From Blastomussa wellsi (lineage: Eukaryota; Cnidaria; Anthozoa; Scleractinia; Plerogyridae), in contig OX393564.1 of assembly GCA_947652115.1 (NCBI GenBank), positions 22,985,376 to 23,049,375 of the forward strand: a stretch of DNA of 64,000 nucleotides, written 5' to 3'. Below, one piece after another: positions 53,138 through 64,000 of the stretch. Under the pieces are notes generated by a model. It ran no database searches. It was not told the DNA's origin and saw only the letters and a program-made list of their open reading frames with translations. The position numbers and the translations under genes were made by a program. Each line of letters starts with the position of its first letter. The stretch's first letter is position 1.

Positions 53138-53482
53138 TTGTCCGAGAGCACCACGTTCCCAGACTTCCTAGAGGTCGATCCGCGCTATACTCGGAAAACA
53201 GTCACCAATTTTCCGCGATGCCTTGTTATGTCTTCGAAAAAATTAACGAAAATCTTACCATTATATGCCAGAAAAGTGCAGACAATTACTCCAAAATTAA
53301 ACGACATTGTGGCAGGAACGAGCCTTTATTGCAGGTGCAGGAAACTGTCCTTGAATGTTTGTAGTGAATTTGATGTTTTCAAAACTGCAAACCAAATAGA
53401 CACTAGCAAATGTGACATTGGAACAATTCAACTATGGCAAAAAGGTATCTCAATCTATTTCAAACGAAAAGGGCTGTTTTAA
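53138..53482 (+). other. Open frame of unknown status, kept in both duplicates
   Basis: Starts SESTTFPDFLEVDPRYTRKT and ends with YFKRKGLF; the copy at 59087-59431 differs at a few residues only and stays open. No family recognised, and the duplication is recent enough that both copies may stay open by chance. Could be a transposon fragment. Confidence 0.2.
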
Positions 53483-55772
53483 ATAACAATCAAACAAAAC
53501 AGAAAACAGAACATGTTTTATAGACCACAAAGTTTCTTTTTCTTTCAAAATATTGTGGTCTCTTGTCAAAATTATTCTTTATAGTATTGTAAATTTACAT
53601 ACCCGAATTGCTGGGTCGTTCCGTTTGTTTCTTTGCCTGTGGGAAGTGATAACGTTGATTTGTTGGCCAGGTTGCGGTTTTCTGACGAAGAATTTACGGC
53701 AAATTACTTTTATACCGTCGCACCAGTATACACAAGAAGTTTGAGTCCTTGACGTGAAATCCCGGCGACTGATTTAAATCATGAAGAGTTTGCGTTATTA
53801 AATGTGTGTCAAATTGAGCGAGCGAGAGCAGTAGTTAATAAAAGCTAATATTTTTAGTATAAAAATTAAAGGGAGCATCACGTTGTGCAGATAATTGCTA
53901 TTCAGGGTTTTATTCCAGAGGGAATGGGGGGGACTCCCTTAAATTTTGGATAGGTGTGTGCCGCGAAGGTTCTTAAACCCTGACCCTATTCAAGGATAAA
54001 TTAAACGGAATGTGATACCCTACTTAAGGACCAAACCCGAAAAATGACACCCTTTTCAAGGAAAAAACAAAAACTAAGGTTTCGGTGCTTCTCATGCACG
54101 CGATGTACCAGCTTTCGCTACGAAAATAAGTCACATATGCCACTAAACTTAAAGGCCATTTCCAGTCCGTACTGCGTAATCTCAGCCTGCAATGTTTATC
54201 ACGCCTCACACGATGAAATGTAAACAAACCGAAATGAAAATTACGGGGAAAACTTACCTTTTTCTTCATTATCAACATTCGATAACCTTGCAAAACAATA
54301 ATAAAGAGTAAACGAGCCTCGACGATATTTCAAACCGACGTTTCAGCTCATTGCGAACTCCCAAACAAAACGACCCGTAATGGCGGACTCAAATACTTCA
54401 TAAGTGTAACGTATCAACGAATTCAAAACGGAAAAGTAAAAAAATCCCGAGACTGCGCAGTACGGACTGGAAATGGCCTTTAAGGAAGAACCAGAACGGA
54501 AGTAAGCAATAATAATGATGATGATGACGACGACGAGGAGTATGAGTAGGATTATTAGTAGGAGCTAGGACGATGATGATGATGTTAACGATGACAACAG
54601 ATGTTCTCAAGAGTAGCCTTGCATTTATAGCCGATAAAATTTGCATCTTGCCCCTCGAGCTTGTGCATCGATGACTTCACAGCGTGATTTGTTTGGCCAG
54701 TTACGAGGAAACTTTATAATAAATGAGTGAATAAATATCACAGCGAGTCAAATTTTACAAAAATATTGCGAAATTGTAGGTTCTTAAACGCACTAGCTGT
54801 ATATTTTTACCAAAGAAGAACGTTTTACCGAAATATGTCTTTTGTGAAAATGTTTGAAATATCGGCATCTCTATGACAAGAAGGGCACTATTCAAATGTT
54901 TCAATATTGCTCCGATGTCGGCGATACCAACTCAAGTTAGCGTAAACTCAAATTTAGGTGTATCTCCGACAGTAATTCGCTTGGGGCATCGATGACTTCC
55001 AATTCGATCGGGAATTCGCAAGGCAACAGATTTGTCAGGCCCAAAACTATTACTTTCAACCCTCGTTAAAGGGTCTGTTTTACGGTTTTGGGCCATGTAT
55101 TAGATTCCATTGTTAAAGAAACAAACGTGCAAATGACTTTCGCATTGAAATATGCCTTTGAATTTATTTTGTTTGTTCAAACTCTGACGGATCAGTATCG
55201 CAAAAATCTCGGAAAACTCGAGTTCAAGAAAGTTTGTGTACTATGCCGTACAGGCTGCCTTGAGAACACGCTGAAAAATGATGCAAACATTTTACGGAAA
55301 AATCAACGGATTTTCACAGAAAATGTGAAAGTTAGTGTTGAACACCGAATTTTTTGCCCTCGGATTTATTCTGGACACAGGCACGAGTTCACAAACTGTC
55401 TCTTTAAAACAAAGTCGATTTTTATTTATTATGGAACAAATTTTGTAAATATATATTGAGAATATGAATTTGAATGAATGTCCTCAGTTTATTTCCCAAA
55501 ATCAATAGCTACCTCTCCTCTTATTTAGACGTATGCTTTTTGGAGACAATAGAACAGTACTGTTTAATAAAATCATCCCTGTGTGAGGGTTATTAAAAAG
55601 AGATCTGAGAACATTTGTCAAAAAGAGATCTGAGGAGATTTGTCACTTTCAAATTGTATTCTTTTTAATTTCACTTGTGTGGTGTATAAAGCTACCAGCA
55701 TATCAGGGGATATATTAGAGCGGCATGTCCCAACAACATACAACAGCAATACAAGGCCGTTTACATGACAGC

Positions 55773-55947
55773 AAAATTTGGCCAGCACTCGTCAAAAAGA
55801 TGTCTGGACCCGACATGTTTTATAAAGAAACAGTCAAGCTTTCTCGGCGCCATAGGCGCCTATATATGGTCCCATGAAAACTTGACTGTTTCTTTACAAA
55901 AATTGTCGGGTCCGGGCCATATTTTTGACGAGTGAGGGCCAAATTTT
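55773..55947. mobile_element. Foldback element
   Basis: Arms AAAATTTGGCCAGCACTCGT and its diverged inverse GAGTGAGGGCCAAATTTT, with internal pairing of AAAGAAACAGTCAAGC and ACTTGACTGTTTCTTT. Duplicated at 61679-61849. Confidence 0.75.
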
Positions 55948-56584
55948 TCTGTTGTGATTCATGTAATGTTCACAGGGTAGCAGGAAAATATAGCAGCGCA
56001 AAAATTAACATGTACACACATAAAACAGGCGGCGAAGACTGGTTTGTAACAGCTGAAGTCCCTTGAAAAGTATCAGTACAAGCCTCTGGAACACGCATGT
56101 CTTGTCTGTGTGTTCCTGTCTGTGTACATTGTGATTTTGTCCTGCTCTATGTTCCCCATCTAATCCCAGCTGCACATGTCGGTCTTCAAAATAGTAATAT
56201 CTAAATGCTTGTCAAGTAGTTTGATTTCTTTAATTCTTTCTCACTAAAAGACTTTCAACTGATATCTAATATGTGAATTTATTACCTTTTTTACGCAGTG
56301 ATTGAAAAGTAATTTCGATAATTAGCAATGCTGAGCGCATTTGGTCCTTTACTTTGCGTTCCTTTGGCAAGTAAAAGACTCCTGTACTGAACCATTGAAT
56401 TTTAAATTTTAATAACACTTCGACGATAAAATCATGAATTTTTTCAATCTCTACTGAAACTGAAAACGAAAACCACATACAGAGGAGGATGCAGAAAATC
56501 CATCATCCTCGTTTTCTTTCTTGACCCAAAATAATACCGAGCGTGTAAATTTTCAAACCAAAAAAAGACGCCGGACCGCCCGGA

Positions 56585-56665
56585 GCACCCCCTAGGGCCA
56601 GGGCTCGAACCCGGACCGTCCAATCCGAAGTATAACACAGTATCCATTAAGCCATTGTGTTTGTC
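56585..56665 (-). repeat. tRNA-like SINE head
   Basis: On the minus strand TGGCTTAATGGATACTGTG (A box region) and GGTCCGGGTTCGAGCCCTGG (B box). Duplicated at 62444-62525. The sequence is tRNA-like but lacks a visible full cloverleaf, so it is called a SINE rather than a tRNA. Confidence 0.55.
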
Positions 56666-56690
56666 AAAACAAGCCAAGGGTCCTTTTAAA

Positions 56691-57540
56691 CTGCCCGAGT
56701 TATCAGATTTGAGAAAAAATTAAATGAACCACATTTTAGGTTTGAAAGTTTTAATTTATGGGCATAAATCATACCAAGTTTTAATTTATGGGCATAAATC
56801 ATACCATAAGGTGATATCGAAGGCTTCAATAAGCGCTTAGTAACTGAATGATCACCTCCACTCATTTCCAAATCAAGGAAGCCCCTACGCCATGTGCCTC
56901 GTCTCAGTTGATGAAAAATTGTCGCGGTTTCGTAGGACTTAAAATTAAATAGAACCATCAACCGACAAATCGGAAGGAAACTGTAATGTCTAAATGGGAG
57001 GTTAATTGCAACCACGACAGTACCATCCCTACCCACACCTCCTACTTAAGGAGCGTGATTGTTATTTCGTAATCACTTGCCATGAGCTGGTCCCTTGAAA
57101 AGTATCAGTACAAGCCTCTGGAACATGTCTTGTCTGTGTGTTCCTGTCTAATCCCAGCTGCACAACTGCCCGAGTTATCAGATTTGAGAACAAATTAAAT
57201 GAACCACATTTTAGGTTTGAAAGTTTTAATTTATGGGCATAAATCATACCATAAGGTGATATCTAAGGCTTCAATAAGCGCTTAGTAACTGAATGATCAC
57301 CTCCACTCATTTCCAAATCAAGGAAGCCCCTACGCCATGTGCCTCGTCTCAGTTGATGAAAAATTGTCGCGGTTTCGTAGGACTTAAAATTAAATAGAAC
57401 CATCAACCGACAAATCGGAAGGAAACTGTAATGTCTAAATGGGAGGTTAATTGCGACCACGACAGTACCATCCCTACCCACACCTCCTACTTAAGGAGCG
57501 TGATTGTTATTTCGTAATCGCTTGCAATTGCCATGAGCTG
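56691..57540. repeat. Local tandem duplication inside copy 1
   Basis: CTGCCCGAGTTATCAGATTT starts both 56691 and 57165; each runs through the GGAGGTTAATTGC.. block. The first repeat also has a doubled 30-bp AGTTTTAATTTATGGGCATA unit. Copy 2 (62547-62930) has a single unit. Confidence 0.85.
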
Positions 57541-57915
57541 GTAAAGGTTATCAATCACATACAACACTTACTGTATGAAAATAAAATGAAGGGAACCGTA
57601 AAAGTTATGACAGTAGCGTAAGAGACCCTCCCCTCCCCCTTGAGAATCCCTCCCATGAGAAATTTACGTTCGCAAGGAAGGCTCTAAGAATATAATAATA
57701 AAATAAACTAAAATACCACTCTACAGACGGCTGGCTACATTTTTAATACCATAAAAATGGGGATTGGCCCTTCCCCTAAATCCGCCCCTGCTTACAGGTC
57801 TAAAACTTACGAGTTGACTTCCAGCACTTTTTGAAAAATTGCATTACTAGCTCTAGTCCTGCAATAAATTGTAATAAATATTGTATTAACCAACATAATA
57901 GCTGTCAAGCTAGGC

Positions 57916-57949
57916 ACATGATACTGACAAGAATTTGATCTTTTTCATT
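57916..57949 (-). pseudogene. Truncated copy of the 45-bp receptor exon
   Basis: Contains [11 protein letters not shown], but the last 11 bases and the donor are replaced at the duplication junction (ATCATG joined to TGCCTAGC), so it cannot be spliced normally. Confidence 0.75.
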
Positions 57950-58294
57950 CTGTACAACATTCAGACAGTAAAACAAAATAGCAGGTGTTAGCGTAGCCAA
58001 GGAAAGAAAAGAGGACGACCTAAGACCACGTGGAGACACACAGTGGAGAAAGATAGGGAAGAGGCGGGCTGGGGCTCATGGCAACAAGTGCGGATGACAT
58101 CAGCCAAAGGGGGAACAGTGGAAATCTCTGGTAAGGCGCTATGTGCCTTGATGCACGAGGAGGATAGATAACAGGTAACAGCCTAGCCTGGGCTGACTGG
58201 AGCGGCGGCTGTTTCCGAAAGCTAGTAGTAGCCACGGCGTTTATTTGAAGTCTTGCTCCAGAACATATCTCCTTTCGCTACGCTCGCTACCTAC

Positions 58295-58437
58295 CAAGTC
58301 GATAATTTGGTGGAGAGACATTCCAAGTGTGACCATAACTGTGTCATTTTGTTGTAAAACTGGTCTGACTTTTGGGTTATAGTTCTTAGTGATGTCCCTC
58401 ATCAATCTTGCCTCGCTATTTAATTCACCAAAGCATT
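58295..58437 (-). CDS. Duplicated receptor N-terminal exon (copy 2)
   Basis: Same 143-bp length, splice sites and reading as 52238-52380 ([37 protein letters not shown]). It could act as an alternative to copy 1; using both would break the frame (phase 1 start after phase 0 end). Confidence 0.65.
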
Positions 58438-61400
58438 CTGCATGAGGGTAAACATAGTACAAACTGTTTAGCTCTGCTCAGCTCTATTTTAAATATAGTT
58501 TATTTTCCCCATTCTCTTCCCCAGAGCCGACGCAAGGCTCCCGCCGGCTGAGAGAAACGAAAAGGGCTATGGGAACGAGAATAACCTCTGGCCAGTCCTA
58601 ATTTTTAAGCACGCGCACAGGGAACTTACATTATTAAAATAATCCGCTGTTGTGATTGACAGTTGAGAATAAAGAGAAACTGTTGATGCTTTTGAAAAGG
58701 CCGTCAAATATATCCCAATCGTAATCATATGATTTCCAATGATTCCAAGACGAAAAAAAGGTGCATGTTTGATCGGCGATCCTTGAGAAAAACTCATCAA
58801 AACGATGCGCTTTAATGAAAATTATGTGCTGTCAGAATTTAATCACGGCAGAGGAGATAAACTAAGTGAACTGCAGTATACGAAATAAGGTATCTGATAA
58901 TGTTATCAGGCGTGGATCAAGACCCGTTTCCATCGTTTTACTGAATTGGTCGGAATTTTTTTATAATTAAAGCGAATTTTCAAGTTTCGATTAAAAATGC
59001 GGATAACTGTTGTCATTGGGATCATTTCGCGCGAGTAACTCAAAATACCTGAGGACGAGAATTTAACGGAGCCAAAATCTTTACCATTGTCCGAGAGAAC
59101 CACGTTCCCAGACTTCCTAGAGGTCGATCCGCGCTATACTCGGAAAACAGTCACCAATTTTCCGCGATGCCTTGTTATGTCTTCGAAAAAAATAACGAAA
59201 ATCTTACCATTATATGCCAGAAAAGTGCAGACAATTACTCCAAAATTAAACGACATTGTGGCAGGAACGAGCCTTTATTGCAGGTGCAGGAAACTGTCCT
59301 TGAATGTTTGTGGTGAATTTGATGTTTTCAAAACTGCAAACCAAATAGACACTAGCAAATATGACATTGGAACAATTCAACTATGGCAAAAAGGTATCTC
59401 AATCTATTTCAAACGAAAAGGGCTGTTTTAAATAACAATCAAACAAAACAGAAAACAGAACATGTTTTATAGACCACAAAGTTTACAACTTTTCTTTCAA
59501 AATATTGTGGTCTCTAGTCAAAATTATTCTTTATAGTATTGTAAATTTACATACCCGAATTGCTGGGTCGTTCCGTTTGTTTCTTTGCCTGTGGGAAGTG
59601 ATAACGTTGATTTGTTGGCCAGGTTGCGGTTTTCTGACGAAGAATTTACGGCAAATTACTTTTATACCGTCGCACCAGTATACACAAGACGTTTGAGTCC
59701 TTGACGTGAAATCCCGGCGACTGATTTAAATCATGAAGAGTTTGCGTTATTAAATGTGTGTCAAATTGAGCGAGCGAGAGCAGTAGTTAATAAAAGCTAA
59801 TATTTTTAGTATAAAAATTAAAGGGAGCATCACGTTGTGCAGATAATTGCTATTCAGGGTTTTATTCCAGAGGGAATGGGGGGGGGGGGACTCCCTTAAA
59901 TTTTGGATAGGTGTGTGCCGCGAAGGTTCTTAAACCCTGGCCCTATTCAAGGATAAATTAAACGGAATGTGATACCCTACTTAAGGACCAAACCCGAAAA
60001 ATGACACCCTTTTCAAGGAAAAAACAAAAACTAAGGTTTCGGTGCTTCTCATGCACGCGATGTACCAGCTTTCGCTACGAAAATAAGCCACATATGCCAC
60101 TAAACTTAAGGCCCTTTCCAGTCCGTACTGCGTAATCTCAGCCTGCAATGTTTATCACGCCTCACACGATGAAATGTAAACAAACCAAAATGAAAATTAC
60201 GGGAAAAACTTACCTTTTTCTTCATTATCAACATTCGATAACCTTGCAAAACAATAATAAAGAGTAAACGAGCCTCGACGATATTTCAAACCGACGTTTC
60301 AGCTCATTGCGAACTCCCAAACAAAACGACCCGTAATGGCGGACTCAAACACTTCATAAGTGTAACGTATCAACGAATTCAAAACAGAAAAGTAAAAAAA
60401 TCCCGAGACTGCGCAGTACGGACTGGAAATGGCCTTTAAGGAAGAACCAGAACGGAAGTAAGCAATAATAATGATGATGATGACGACGACGAGGAGTATG
60501 AGTAGGATTAGTAGTAGGAGCTAGGACGATGATGATGATGTTAATGATGACAACAGATGTTCTCAAGAGTAGCCTTGCATTTATAGCCGATAAAATTTGC
60601 ATCTTGCCCCTCGAGCTTGTGCATCGATGACTTCACAGCGTGATTTGTTTGGCCAGTTACGAGGAAACTTTATAATAAATGAGTCAATAAATATCACAGC
60701 GAGTCAAATTTTACAAAAATATTGCGAAATTGTAGGTTCTTAAACGCACTAGCTGTATATTTTTACCAAAGAAGAACGTTTTACCGAAATATGTCTTTTG
60801 TGAAAATGTTTGAAATATCGGCATCTCTATGACAAGAAGGGCACTATTCAAATGTTTCAATATTGCTCCGATGTCGGCGATACCAACTCAAGTTAGCGTA
60901 AACTCAAATTTAGGTGTATCTCCGACAGTAATTCGCTTGGGGCATCGATGACTTCCAATTCGATCGGGAATTCGCAAGGCAACAGATTTGTCAGGCCCAA
61001 AACTATTACTTTCAACCCTCGTTAAAGGGTCTGTTTTACGGTTTTGGGGCATGTATTAGATTCCATTGTTAAAGAAACAAACGTGCAAATGACTTTCGCA
61101 TTGAAATATGCCTTTGAATTTATTTTGTTTGTTCAAACTCTGTGTACTATGCCGTACAGGCTGCCTTGAGAACACGCTGAAAAAATGATGCAAACATTTT
61201 ACGGAAAAATCAACGGATTTTCACAGAAAATGTGAAAATTAGTGTTGAACACCGAATTTTTTGCCCTCGGATTTATTCTGGACACAGGCACGAGTTCACA
61301 AACTGTCTCTTTAAAACAAAGTCGATTTTTATTTATTATGGAACAAATTTTGTAAATATATATTGAGAATATGAATTTGAATGAATGCCTCAGTTTATTT

Positions 61401-61678
61401 CCCAAAATCAATAGCTACCTCTCCTCTTATTTAGACGTATGCTTTTTGGAGACAATAGAACAGTACTGTTTAATAAAATCATCCCTGTGTGAGGGTTATT
61501 AAAAAGAGATCTGAGAACATTTGTCAAAAAGAGATCTGAGAAGATTTGTCACTTTCAAATTGTATTCTTTTTAATTTCACTTGTGTGGTGTATAAAGCTA
61601 CTAGCATATCAGGGGATATATTAGAGCGGCATGTCCCAACAACATACAACAGCAATACAAGGCCGTTTACATGACAGC

Positions 61679-61849
61679 AAAATTTGGCCAGCACTCGTCA
61701 AAAAAATGTCCGGACCCGACATGTTTTGTAAAGAAACGGTCAAGCTTTCCCGGCGCCATAGGCGCCTATGGTCCCATGAAAACTTGACTGTTTCTTTACA
61801 AAAATTGTCGGGTCCGGACCATTTTTTTGAAGAGTGTGGGCCAAATTTT
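61679..61849. mobile_element. Foldback element, duplicate
   Basis: Counterpart of 55773-55947 in duplication copy 2, with the internal TATATA step missing. Confidence 0.7.
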
Positions 61850-62443
61850 TCTGTTGTGGTTGATGTAATGTTCACAGGGTAGCAGGAAAATATAGCAGCG
61901 AAAAAACTAACATGTACACACATAAAACAGGCGGCGAAGACTGGTTTTTAACAGCTGAAGTCCCTTGAAAAGTATCAGTACAAGCCTCTGGAACATGTCT
62001 TGTCTGTGTGTTCCTGTCTAATCCCAGCTGCACATGTCGGTCTTCAAAATAGTAATATCTAAATGCTTGTCAAGTAGTTTGATTTCTTTAATTCTTTCTC
62101 ACTAAAAGACTTTCAGCTGATTTCTAATATGTGAATTTATTACCTTTTTTACGCAGTGATTGAAAAGTAATTTCGATAATTAGCAATGCTGAGCGCATTT
62201 GGTCCTTTACTTTGCGTTCCTTTGGCAAGTAAAAGACTCCTGTAGTGAACCATTGAATTTTAAATTTTAATAACACTTCGACGATAAAATCATGAATTTT
62301 TTCAATCTCTACTGAAACTGAAAACGAAAACCACATACAGGGGAGGATGTAGAAAATCCATCATCCTCGTTTTCTTTCTTGACCCAAAATAATACCGAGC
62401 GTGTAAATTTTTAAACCAAAAAAAGACGCCGGACCGCCCGGAG

Positions 62444-62525
62444 CACCCCCTAGGGCCAGGGCTCGAACCCGGACCGTCCAATCCGAAGTATAACACAGTA
62501 TCCATTAAGCCACTGTGTTTGTCAA
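62444..62525 (-). repeat. tRNA-like SINE head, duplicate
   Basis: Counterpart of 56585-56665 in duplication copy 2, with the same B box. Confidence 0.5.
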
Positions 62526-63298
62526 AACAAGCCAAGGGTCCTTTTAAACTGCCCGAGTTATCAGATTTGAGAACAAATTAAATGAACCACATTTTAGGTT
62601 TGAAAGTTTTAATTTATGGGCATAAATCATACCATAAGGTGATATCTAAGGCTTCAATAAGCGCTTAGTAACTGAATGATCACCTCCACTCATTTCCAAA
62701 TCAAGGAAGCCCCTACGCCATGTGCCTCGTCTCAGTTGATGAAAAATTGTCGCGGTTTCGTAGGACTTAAAATTAAATAGAACCATCAACCGACAAATCG
62801 GAAGGAAACTGTAATGTCTAAATGGGAGGTTAATTGCGACCACGACAGTACCATCCCTACCCACACCTCCTACTTAAGGAGCGTGATTGTTATTTCGTAA
62901 TCGCTTGCAATTGCCATGAGCTGGTAAAGGTTATCAATCACATACAACACTTACTGTATGAAAATAAAATGAAGGGAACCGTAAAAGTTATGACAGTAGC
63001 GTAAGAGACCCTCCCCTCCCCCTTGAGAATCCCTCCCATGAGAAATTTACGTTCGCAAGGAAGGCTCTAAGAATATAATAATAAAATAAACTAAAATACC
63101 ACTCTACAGACGGCTGGCTACATTTTTAATACCATAAAAATGGGGATTAGCCCTTCCCCTAAATCCGCCCCTGCTTACAGGTCTAAAACTTACGAGTTGA
63201 CTTCCAGCACTTTTTGAAAAATTGCATTACTAGCTCTAGTCCTGCAATAAATTGTAATAAATATTGTATTAACCAACATAATAGCTGTCAAGCTAGGC

Positions 63299-64000
63299 TT
63301 AACAAAAACAACCATTTAAAGACGAAACATCAGGTAGTTTTATACGTTTTCCTGGCAACAATATGGTTGTCATGTGAAACAAAGAATGTTCTGAATAAAG
63401 CACAGGAAAACAGTCGTGGGTCCACAACAGAATCAGCCACAGTACAAGGGCGCAAAAGGGCTCCACTAAAAACGGCTGGTGAGTTATGAAAAAAGCTCTC
63501 TTATTTCTTACTTTGAGAACTACTGTTACCACTGCAGTTTGGCAGAGTTATTAACACTCCAGATTAAATCCAGTTAGACAAATGCGACGCGGACTTCATG
63601 TTTGCGGGTGATCTCTAATCAGTTTCATTAGTTCCAAACGCTAGTTAACTGCCCTCCTATTTTCTCTAACATTTTTGTCGTACCATCCTCTAATAGCAGT
63701 TTATTCTATGTAGTTTTTCAAAATCAAATGAAATTTGACAATTAGTGAACGGGAAGTAAATAATGTGAGACCAGACTAATGCTAAAATAATTTAATATCC
63801 CAAAACATTTCTAACTGAACAAGATGTAAAACTGATCATATCTAATAAAGATGTTAGGATTCTCAATCTTAAAGTTGATAGCGAGATTCTTATAAAGAAG
63901 CCAAGTACCTTTTATTCGATTTCTCGCTGTTTTGAGACTACCACAATTTGCATTTATTTTCTTCGCCATATGTCGGCGCTATACCTTAAAATTCATAACA
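63299..64000. other. Flank right of the duplication, nothing supported
   Basis: No repeat family recognised. On the minus strand near 63430 there is a hydrophobic stretch ALVLWLILLW that might belong to a receptor signal peptide, but no in-frame ATG with good splice sites could be joined. Confidence 0.4.

Larger units (their letters stand above)
51874..57915. repeat. Receptor 5' region duplication, copy 1
   Basis: Begins within the 45-bp receptor exon (ACATGATACTGACAAGAATT) and ends at GCTGTCAAGCTAGGC. It contains the N-terminal exon 52238-52380. Compared with copy 2 it has an extra repeated block at 57165-57540. Confidence 0.9.
52381..57915. other. 5' intron/flank of receptor, copy 1 repeat content
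   Basis: Holds a 114-codon open frame (53138-53482) that is also open in copy 2, a CCCTATTCAAGGA-type element (53930-54065), a GATGAC microsatellite (54500-54560), a foldback element (55773-55947), a tRNA-like SINE head (56585-56665) and a local duplication (56691-57540). No further receptor exon was found. Confidence 0.55.
57916..63298. repeat. Receptor 5' region duplication, copy 2
   Basis: Directly follows copy 1 and matches it through the 63298 GCTAGGC end; 5.4 kb against 6.0 kb. Small indels distinguish the copies, for example the loss of about 48 bp near 61141. Confidence 0.9.

Noticed and set aside
55088..55459. 123-aa plus-strand ORF in receptor duplication copy 1
   Set aside because: In copy 2 the same region has a ~48-bp deletion and a one-base insertion, so the frame is not maintained.
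56585..56665. Possible tRNA gene
   Set aside because: A-box and B-box are present, but paired acceptor and anticodon arms are not convincing, and the element is duplicated with flanking repeat DNA; treated as SINE.

Overview
The window is eukaryotic DNA, most likely from an anthozoan cnidarian and probably a stony coral. Short phase-matched exons with GT..AG borders are spread through long introns. The extracellular modules (thrombospondin type 1, von Willebrand A, ShK) resemble coral matrix/adhesion proteins of the coadhesin type. Introns and intergenic DNA are full of MITEs, tRNA-derived SINEs and Penelope-like debris. There is no bacterial-style operon. The species call is inference.

Layout. 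(1) 1-13601, plus strand: the 3' part of a multidomain secreted-protein gene: an array of 183-bp TSP1 exons, a VWA domain on three exons, a variant TSP1, three ShK domains and a stop with a poly(A) signal; its 5' end lies left of the window. (2) 13602-19331: convergent intergenic DNA with nested SINE/MITE insertions, a broken tyrosine-recombinase (Crypton/DUF3504-like) fragment and a 235-bp tandem repeat. (3) 19332-38228, minus strand: a paralogous gene running from a signal-peptide exon through VWA, TSP1 x3, a divergent TSP1, two copies of a VWA-TSP1-ShK-ShK-polyGly module and a Gly-rich tail. The two modules come from a direct segmental duplication (20275-27234 and 27235-32407); each carries 1095 coding bases, so the reading frame is kept. 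(4) 38229-47402: mostly repeats, with one cysteine-rich candidate exon at 43372-43568. (5) 47423-52380, minus strand: a nicotinic-type Cys-loop receptor subunit with the conserved 45-bp and 110-bp exons, a complete Cys-loop, an alpha-type vicinal cysteine pair, a cation-type M2 border and M4. (6) 51874-63298: a direct duplication of about 6 kb that copied a 5' receptor exon and truncated the next one. No first exon of the receptor was identified.

How the parts relate. The two adhesion genes are tail-to-tail paralogues. Their module-border introns are all phase 1, which explains how TSP1 and VWA-ShK blocks could be multiplied without frameshifts. Decay is also visible: the plus-strand VWA has lost key MIDAS residues, and the first VWA of the minus-strand gene carries a frameshift. 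The most noteworthy signals are the exon-module amplification, a transposon that interrupts only one copy of a duplicated Penelope-like fragment, several nested MITE insertions, and the duplicated 5' exon of the receptor gene.
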